64,000 bases of DNA from Acanthamoeba sp. SK_2022b (lineage: Eukaryota > Discosea > Longamoebia > Acanthamoebidae). Shown one piece after another: positions 54,973-64,000 of the stretch. The first letter of the stretch is position 1, and each line of letters opens with the position of its first letter. Under the pieces are notes generated by a model, which made no database searches, had not been told where the DNA came from, and worked only from the letters and a program-made list of their open reading frames with translations. The position numbers were made by a program, and so were the translations under genes. The stretch spans positions 1 to 64,000 of the forward strand of contig JANDJZ010000220.1 of NCBI GenBank assembly GCA_027943245.1, given 5' to 3'.

Positions 54973-56691
54973 GCAAGGTTCACACGGTCCGCCAACTACA
55001 ACAAATGATGGCCGACAGGCTGTGCTGGGCAAGATGTGGCTGCTGTTCCCGGAATCACGCTCACCCAACACTTTAGGGCCAGCTCATTGGTTTCGATCAC
55101 AAAAGCCGGAATCTGTATGGAATTGAGCTGCATAAATAGCAATATTGCCAGTTAGATCGCACCTGATTGGTTGGCCAAGTAAATTGACAGTGTCATTAAC
55201 CAAAATGCGCCACACGGCCCAGATCCTCTGCACAGAATTTTATGGTAAAAGCTCAACTCACAACAAACCCCCCTCCATCATGAGATGTTTGTATCTTTCA
55301 CATTTTATATCTGCTTTGGTACAAGAGAAATCAACATCACAGAACTATACATGATCTCTTATATTGCTATTAACCCAGCCAGTGCTGGCCCTTATGGGGG
55401 TCCAAATTTTGGCCACTTCTGCAAGAGTTACACTCTTGGCAGGAGTGGAAGAGGATGATTTTGCCCTTTTTTGGTTGTTTCTGAAAAGAAAAAAGAAAAC
55501 CACGCAACAGTGTTCAGAAAAAAGTAACAATGACTCTTTTTGACAAGGTACACTTTTCAGACACAAATGGAATAAAAACACACTGAGATATGTACAAAGC
55601 CTCAAAAAAAAAGCTTCAAATTCTGTACACTGAGGTAAAACAGTTTGAAAATTGGTGTTGCACTTGACAAAATGCATTGGTCATGCATGTTTAAATTGGT
55701 GGAGCTTGATCTCTTCTAGCCCTTCCTTGGTGCAAATTGAAAACAGTCCTGGTGTTGAGTAAAAACACATAACAAGAAGAACTGGTTTTTCACAAACATC
55801 TTTAAGAGGGGATGGTACCAATGTGCATTGGGTCTGAGTGATTTTGTGTTCAATTTCATCTAAAATATGTACATCTCTGGGCTGGGGTGGAAGAACTGAT
55901 GTGCATTGGTTCACACTTCTCTTGTGGGTGAAGATCTATGATGATGAAAAAGTGACATCTTGAAATGCACATGAAATGGAGAGATGCCCTTTGTCAAGTA
56001 TATCTTTGGGCTGTGGTGGTTGAACTGATGTGCATCAGGTCAATGCTCACCTTGTTGTTTTGTTATGAAAAAGGTAAGATGGTGAAAAAGTGACATCTGT
56101 GGATGTACAGAATATACATGGGTTCACCTTGGGTCATGTATTGGCATTTTTGGGCAATGTCATTTTTCTGAACTCTGTTACACAGGAAAATTCTTCACAC
56201 AGCAAGCAATTGAATGCTATCTGATAGTCTCAGAGATGTGCATGTGTAAGATTGCTATCCATTTATTTGGATTATGTTCAGCAATCAATTTACCAATATA
56301 GGGTTGATTTCCTTGATTTACAGATTTCATCACCTTTATCACCAACATTTGTTCAAATTCAAAAGAACAGGGTCCCCTCATGTTGTTTGTCTGCAGGTTC
56401 ACTAGCATCATTATGGGGATGTAGCTACATGCCACTTCCTGTGATGGTTGCTCAGGTCCTAAAAAGGGCAGGGCAGGAGCGCTGGGGTTGGGGTGTTATT
56501 ATTCATAAAAATTTTGCCCCTTCTTCTGCCTGTTCTGTGGTTGCTTCTTTGTTTTCTTCTCCCACTTTTGGTCAAAATCATAACCGCAGCGCAAATCCTG
56601 AATGTCCCACACGGAATCAAGTGTCAAGAAGAGCGTGCGCCGCATTGTTAATTCGTGCATCATTTCCCCCAACGAGTGCGGTAACAGCAAG
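54973..56691. other. AT-rich gene-poor region with a diverged tandem repeat
   Basis: Low-GC DNA between surface gene B and the aminotransferase. It holds short frames without domains. Two similar segments about 129 bp apart (around 55870-55970 and 56000-56100) share the GGGCTG-GGTGG...GAACTGATGTGCAT and GAAAAAGTGACATCT motifs. The extra 30-residue 5' extension of the aminotransferase frame starts at 56602. Confidence 0.5.
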
Positions 56692-58487
<1,796 letters not shown>

Positions 58488-58608
58488 AAAGAGCACTGGT
58501 GCCTTCCTCGTTGGCGTTTTTTGTGCGGACATCCAAGGGCGCAAATAAGGGTCGCCCTCTTTTCGTGCACTTGTCATTTGGTACAGGTGTCAGCTCGCCG
58601 ACTTGGAG

Positions 58609-61600
58609 ATGAACCTGCTCCTTCACTTGACTGTGGTAGCCTTCCTGGCGTTCGCGGCAACAGCAACAGCCACAACGTCAGGGAGCACAGGTGACGCGGA
58701 TGCCGCCGCGACTGGTCTGCTGCTCAACTACTACGACAACACGGCTCTCGCAGGCCAGCCCGCCAAGTTCGCCGCCCATCGGCCCAGCTGCTGGCCAGTA
58801 ATTATTGAGAGAGAGGTTTCATCTAACTGGTGAGAGCGGAACAACAGGTCGCATGTGATCTCCACGTTCGAGTTCACCCTGCCCCCGGTCCTGTCGTCAG
58901 TCGAGGTCATTGGCACTCTCAACCTTCAGTCCGGCTCGTCCTACGCCTTTTACTGCACCTTCGACGAGGCTTCGATCGCGTTCCTGTGGATCGACGACCA
59001 CCTCGTGTGTCAAGTGGGCGCCTACATGCAGCCCAACGTCACTCTTGCCCCCTCGCAGCCCACGATCGTCTATGGCCAGGACAACCCCATCAACGTGTAC
59101 ACCAAGACTGCTCTGCCTGTGCGACTGCACATCTACAAGCTCGAACAGGGAACTTCACCGTACGTTTGAGCGCTTCTGGAGACGCTGACGTTGTGTTTTG
59201 ACTCGCACCCGGGCGCACCCGGCGCTAGTGTCAACGTGCAAGTGCTGATGCAGAACGTGCCGAGCGAGAAGCCCGCACCTGTGCCCAGCTCCCTGCTGGT
59301 GCCCGCCTACGACGCCAACGAGCTGCGAAGACGCGAGCTGCAGCTCGGCCTGGTTCGCGGCTGGGGCCACTGGGTGGGGTCCAACATGCTCGACCACGTT
59401 CTGCTGCCGTCGTCCGTGCGCTTCCGCACCGAACTGTGCCACCTGCCCACGGGAGTGTGCCTCAACCAGACCATGATCTCGCGGTGCACCCAACAGGTTC
59501 CTCCTGCCTCTGCCTCGCACGGTGGTGGATGCAAAACATGGCCAATCATGATTGACTCGTGTCTCCGTCATCAGGTGGTCCACCCCGTGCTGCGAGTAGG
59601 CACCTTCGCAGTGGACAAGTCCTACATGCAGCTCTACTTGTCGTGGATGGCCATCAACGTCTCGATGTCCTACAGCGTGTCAGGCATCGATGGAAAGGAT
59701 TTGATGATGCTCGTGGAAGCTGTCCAGTGCGGGGGCAGCGTGTGCGAGGATTACGTGATGCGAGTGGTGGGCACCTTTGCCTGGAGTCGCGTGGGTAGCG
59801 TGAGCACGCCGTCGAGCCGGCAGCTGCACCACGAGCCCTACAACCTCCCCACCAGCGACCTCTTCGTGATTACCAACAAGCCCTCCTCGCTGGACGAGGA
59901 CCAGCCCCAGGCACGACAAACTCCCTTCCGCGGCGCTTCTTTCACTAACTTTCCACCGCACCACGCAACCGCAAGTACAGGGACTGCCGCCAACCGACGG
60001 GCCCTATCTGATCGTGCCACTCAATCAAGGGCCGGTCGGGCTAGCCACCTCTTCCTCCCTCACTGTGAATGACATCCAGAACGTGCTGGCCAAGACCGAG
60101 TACGCACCCATTGTCTTACGTCCTGTCGCATCACCGCCGCGATGCATTGACCTGGTCACTACCATCGGCGCCACCAGGGCAGTGGAGCGAGCGAGATATC
60201 AGAAGTACGGCGACCTCGCGGAGCACAAGGAGGCCATACAAAGCGGGATCATGTGGAACATGCTCTACGTGCCGGTCGAAATGGGTAACACTGGATAAGT
60301 TGCAACGAGTGAGGTGGATATGTGATCTGACCTTGCTTACTACACTAATCCCAGGGCCCGTCACGCCCCCGTCTCGTAGTTGGACATGGCTGGCGCCCAA
60401 CCCGCGTAGTGACGATTGGGCTTACGTGCTATTCGACTGGGACAACTACTTTGGCAGCTATCTGGCCGCCCTCGATCCGCTCATGAAGAACATCTCCTAC
60501 TCCAACATCATCCAGATCACCAAGGTACTGTAACGTTCCACCCGCCCCACATGCCATCCATGAAGTCTTGGCTTGACCCATGGGTTACTGCTGCAGGCTC
60601 GATCTTCGCTGGGCTTTGTGCCCAACTGGGCCGCTGGCGGGGCCAAGGTACACTCCTGAGGATATAGTAGACTATGGGCCAGGCGTTTGACCATCCGCGC
60701 ATACACACCGCGCACGTGCAGACAGTAGATCGTTCGGAGCCGGCGGTCGGGTCGAAGGTCCTCCTTGAGCTGTTCCATAAGTACCAGGATCGATGGCTGG
60801 TGGAGTATCTGTTCGACGATCTCCTGGCGTGGAACAACTTCAACTTCAATTATCGCCGCCTCCAGTATGGCTTGACCTGGGGCTCTCAGCTGTGCAACGA
60901 CACTTCGTGCCTCACTAGCGTCCGCTATGAGTCGGGAATGGTACTCCAGCAAGAGTGCATGCGCGCATACGTGCGGGCGGACTGAATAGGGTAATCATTC
61001 CAGGACCAGAGCCCCATGTGGGACTGTCCCGGCGCCGATGACGATGGAAATGGCGGCGACTGCAAGGACTTCTTCGACCCTGCTACACATGTGCTCAAGC
61101 TCAACGACGTGGGCGCCTCGTCGATCTTCCTCCTCGACTGCGAATCGCTGGCACTGATGGCCGCCCAGATCGGCCGAGTGCAAGCTGCCCTTGAGCTGGC
61201 GCTGCGAAGTGAGGAGATGTCTCTGCTGCTGCCGTCCCTGTGGGACGACGAGCATTCGTCATACTCGAACATGCTCACCAACGGGTCGTTCTACCGGCGC
61301 ACCAGCCCGACCACCTTCTACCCGCTTATGGTCTCCAGCTCGGTGGGCTACGCCATGCGTGTGGTAGAAGCCTGGATGACCAACAGCTCGCGCTTCTGCA
61401 TCGACGTCACGGGCAACTGGCCTCACAACAGCACCAACAGCGATGAATGCTGGTGGGGCATGCCGTCGATCAGCTTCGACGATCGCTCGTTCTTCAAGCC
61501 CGCTTCTTTCATCTACTGGCGCGGTAGGTTTCTTGTTCAACCTCTTGAACTGTTTAAACTCATGAACTGTTCAATGCTTGCGGCCAATGACTCACGCAAG

Positions 61601-61921
61601 CACAGGCTATGTTTGGGCGCCACTGGTGCAGTTCACATACTGGGGACTGCAGAACTACGATGCTGCGCCGGGCGTTCGAGTGGCGCGTAAGGCAATGGTG
61701 AACCAGATGCAGGCGATGTTCTTGGAGCAATGGCGCCTGAACCACCACATCTGCGAGAACTACAGCCCTTACAAGGTTGGCCATTCCTGTATCCCCTACC
61801 AGCCATCACCTATCTCACCCTCGTGTTTGCACAGAACGCCACCGATTGCACAGGTGACCAGTTTTATCACTGGGGCGCTCTGGCAGCCTTGCTGCCCTTC
61901 CTTGAGCAGGGATACTGGTGA
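58609..61921 (+). CDS. PA14-GH63 glycosidase, secreted (copy 2, inverted)
   Basis: Near-identical to copy 1 at 37587-40875 but inverted, starting MNLLLHLTVVAFLAFAATAT. Same domain order, active-site pieces and exon pattern: PA14 (YAFYCTFDEASIAFLWIDDH), PNPRSDDWAYVLFDWDNYF, QDQSPMWDCPGADDDGN, YPLMVSSSVGYAMRVVEAWM, CWWGMPSISFDDRSFFKP, HHICENYSPYK, QFYHWGALAALLPFLEQGYW. Differences include the signal peptide, about 11 substitutions in the exon around 59580-59750, and several introns. A 5-nt length difference near 58770 falls inside intron 1 if the GTTCGCC donor is used, and then both copies stay open. Similarity stops within about 20 bp of the start and stop codons, so the duplicated block is close to the coding region. 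Both copies look functional. Confidence 0.85.
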
Positions 61922-62199
61922 TCCACAAACAATGGTCCCACAGTTGTTCCCAACACTCCAGGGACTTAAATGGCTTCTCTTTCAAACTTTCGTCCATTTC
62001 ATTCGTGAGCTCAAGTTCCGTGCTGGATTATTGCTCCTGGTCCAGGAGCTTGCTCTAGGTGTGCTTGTTGAGGGAATGCCTTTCCATCACTGCCCACTTC
62101 CATTCGTGGCCTTTGACGGCAGACCCGCGTTTCTTGATTGGCGGGTATAACTTCGCTGACACAAAACCAAAACCAGACCGTCCTTGGCCGCACGCCCGC

Positions 62200-63336
62200 A
62201 TGGAGAACACGCCACATCACAAGGAGATAAGCGCAGAGGATCTCAGCTTCCTCGCCCTCTATACCAGGCACCGCAAGGGCCAGACAGAGGGGGCGGGGGG
62301 CGACCAGAGCCTCGAGGAGCGCCTGCGCCAGCACGTACTTCACCTGTGGCGCACCTGCCTCGCTGAGGTAGCCCCCCTCGCTCTTTCGACAACGCCAGCA
62401 CTGGAGCAGCTGCACGTACTCAAGGGTCACGCAACAAGGCCACGGTCTTGTACAGGTGTGTGCGAGAGCTGATGTTCCTCCGTCCCAAAGTCGACCGGCA
62501 CTTCCACTACGCCCAAGTACTGAACACCCTCCAGGCTGCCGAACCCCATGCTCGTTACTTGGTATGCCTTCCGTGTACCTTCCCCATCCTGAACAAGGTG
62601 CGCCATAACCTTTGGTGTCTGTTTCAGGACTTGGGCTGCTGCTTCGGTACCGACACCAGGCGCGTGATAGTGGACGGCTGGAAGGAGGAGGACGTGGTGG
62701 CCGTAGATGTTATCCCTGACTTCTGGTTGGTGGCTCCTCACCGAGGTCTCTCTGCCGAGTGGCGCACTCAACGGGTGTTATGTTGTTATTCAGGAACTAC
62801 GGCCGCCAGCTGTACCAGGACGACGCCACCATCAAGGTGCAGACTCGCTTCGGCGACGTAACCTCCGACCCCGCGTTCGTGCAGTCGTTGGTCGCCGATG
62901 GCCTGTTCGCGCACGTGTGGACCGGCGCCGTGCTGCACGTACTGCCTGAGGCCAAGGTGGAGGCCCTGCTGCGCAGCGTGTTCGCCATGCTGCGCCCCGG
63001 CGGCAGCTACTTTGGCACGTGTGTGGGCACCACCGGCCAACCGACCGACTGGCAGCCCGAGTACCGCAACCGTGGGTCGGCCTACCTGCACACCGCCGAA
63101 TCCCTCAAGGCGCTGCTCGAACGCATCGGCTTCGTGGAGGTCATAGTGCACGAACAGTCTCCCCGGGCCGTGTTCCCCTCCAGAGTACCCACCTCCGCGA
63201 CCCTCTCTCTTGTCGACGAGAGAGCACAACCTGACCCTACTGGCTTGGCCACACATGCAGGAAGAGGACCCCGCAGACGAGGCAATCCCGAAGAGTATGT
63301 TCTCCTTCGTGGGCAAGGCCCCTTCGGCACACTGAG
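62200..63336 (+). CDS. SAM-dependent methyltransferase, small-molecule type
   Basis: Starts MENTPHHKEISAEDLSFLAL. A motif I nucleotide loop (YLDLGCCFGTDTRRVIVDGW) binds SAM, followed by EDVVAVDVIPDFWELG carrying the acidic residue at the end of strand beta-2 that holds the ribose hydroxyls. Next come the exon with VQTRFGDVTSD, AHVWTGAVLHVLPEAKVEAL, and RPGGSYFGTCVGTTG. It ends EEDPADEAIPKSMFSFVGKA and PSAH. The DLGCCFGxD signature is common in fungal-like methyltransferases of secondary metabolism. The substrate cannot be guessed. About 300 residues in four or five exons. It lies between GH63 copy 2 and surface gene C, and appears to be an insertion into the mirrored GH63/surface block. Confidence 0.8.
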
Positions 63337-63441
63337 CCTACGTTCGCTCCAGAGAGAGAGAGAGAAAGAGAAGGGAAAGAGAGATTGCATTTCGGTGTTG
63401 TCCAGATGTTTCCAACAGTACTGCTGAGTAGCTGGGTCGGG

Positions 63442-64000
63442 TCAGAGATTGCTGCTCTCGAGCTCGAGGTCGGATAGCTCGATCTCCAGCGAGCTCGGCC
63501 GTGAGACCATCCTTCTTCGCCTCCATCCAATCAAAGCGGCCACGGCTATCACGCCGAGCACGGCCAGCACGGCCACCGGCACCACGACGGCCACGGCCAC
63601 GATGAGCGCCACGTTGTCGCCGCCGCCGCTGCCCCCTCGGGAGTCTGATGAGCCAGTGAGCAGCACACCGAGGCCGAGGCTCGGATCGTAGAACAGCGAG
63701 CGATTGAAGGGCGGGAATCGCAGCTCTAGCGTGTAGCTACCGCCGGCGGTGGCGCTGTCGAGCTGGACGTCGTGCGCGATAGCGACCACCTGGTCGTCTA
63801 CGAGCGCCACGTCAAATACCTCCACCTGCGCCACGGGTCCGGTCTGGCTGCCTTGGGCAGCTGTGCTGCCGGCGAGCGGGATGATGTAAGTGGTCATGTT
63901 GGCCTGTGGCGTATTGGCCTTCCTGATTGGTTGCCGAGTGCCCAGTGAGGAGTTGGTGGCGATGAGGCTCGACAGCTCGTAGCGCAGGACGAGGCCCCCC
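63442..64000 (-). CDS. Surface protein family member C, N-terminus beyond window
   Basis: The C-terminal part of a third long member of the family seen at 34-37 kb and 51-55 kb. Visible: RYELSSLIATNSSLG, TPQANMTTYIIPLAGSTAAQ, LELRFPPFNRSLFYDPSLGL, GVLLTGSSDSRGGSGGGD, one helix (ALIVAVAVVVPVAVLAVLGV) and a basic stop-transfer RRRR. The tail SRPSSLEIELSDLELESSNL is acidic and differs from the others. The ELRFxPFNRSxxYDPSLGLGVLL block is almost identical to member B. The 5' part, with the repeats and signal peptide, lies outside the window. Confidence 0.75.
   Translation of the reverse strand, partial: GGLVLRYELSSLIATNSSLGTRQPIRKANTPQANMTTYIIPLAGSTAAQGSQTGPVAQVEVFDVALVDDQVVAIAHDVQLDSATAGGSYTLELRFPPFNRSLFYDPSLGLGVLLTGSSDSRGGSGGGDNVALIVAVAVVVPVAVLAVLGVIAVAALIGWRRRRMVSRPSSLEIELSDLELESSNL

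Overview
This is a stretch of a GC-rich, intron-dense protist nuclear genome. Nearly every gene is broken by short spliceosomal introns of about 40-120 nt. The gene set is a class I PI3K with a Ras-binding domain, a DAZ-like RRM protein, NELF-B, FIGNL1, cytosolic alpha-mannosidase, Kelch/F-box/small-GTPase proteins and a GPS/beta-helix surface family. Together with long (GT)n runs inside introns this fits Amoebozoa, most likely Acanthamoeba. The assignment is inferred from gene content and architecture, not from a database match. No rRNA, tRNA or CRISPR was seen. Exon joins were worked out by eye, so spans are reliable to the exon but not always to the base.

Layout 0-17 kb, all minus strand: PI3K (truncated by the window start), an ABCG half-transporter, a SPRY protein, a fidgetin-like AAA ATPase with a RAD51-binding-type FxxA motif, a tiny potato-inhibitor-I protein, a ubiquitin E2, and a doubtful small gene. 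17-28 kb: a large GH38 alpha-mannosidase (+), a secreted subtilisin (-), a GNAT acetyltransferase (-), a 216-bp MITE, and a short GPS-motif membrane protein (-). 28-34 kb: NELF-B (+) and a glutamine-rich RRM protein (+).

Layout 34-64 kb is the most unusual part. A beta-helix-like type I surface protein (+) converges on a PA14-GH63 glycosidase (-). After a central segment the same pair reappears in mirror image: GH63 (+), then a small methyltransferase, then a surface protein (-) running off the window end. The two GH63 copies are very similar, with a mosaic pattern that suggests gene conversion. Between the arms lie two same-strand genes joining an F-box to a small-GTPase fold. One is an F-box plus a degenerate Arf-like domain. 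The other is a predicted six-blade Kelch - F-box - Ras-like GTPase - CAAX protein. A decayed hAT transposon with clear terminal inverted repeats separates them. A third surface-family gene (-) and an aspartate aminotransferase (+) complete the centre. AT-rich gene-poor islands lie at 45.2-46.6, 50.0-51.3 and 55.0-56.6 kb.

How the genes fit together: the Kelch/F-box/GTPase genes and the E2 belong to ubiquitin signalling, with the Ras-like part suggesting membrane recruitment. PI3K is the classic Ras effector. Mannosidase, the GH63 enzymes and the secreted protease suit a phagotrophic or cyst-forming lifestyle. The surface proteins share a C-terminal membrane-anchor region and look like an expanding receptor or adhesin family.
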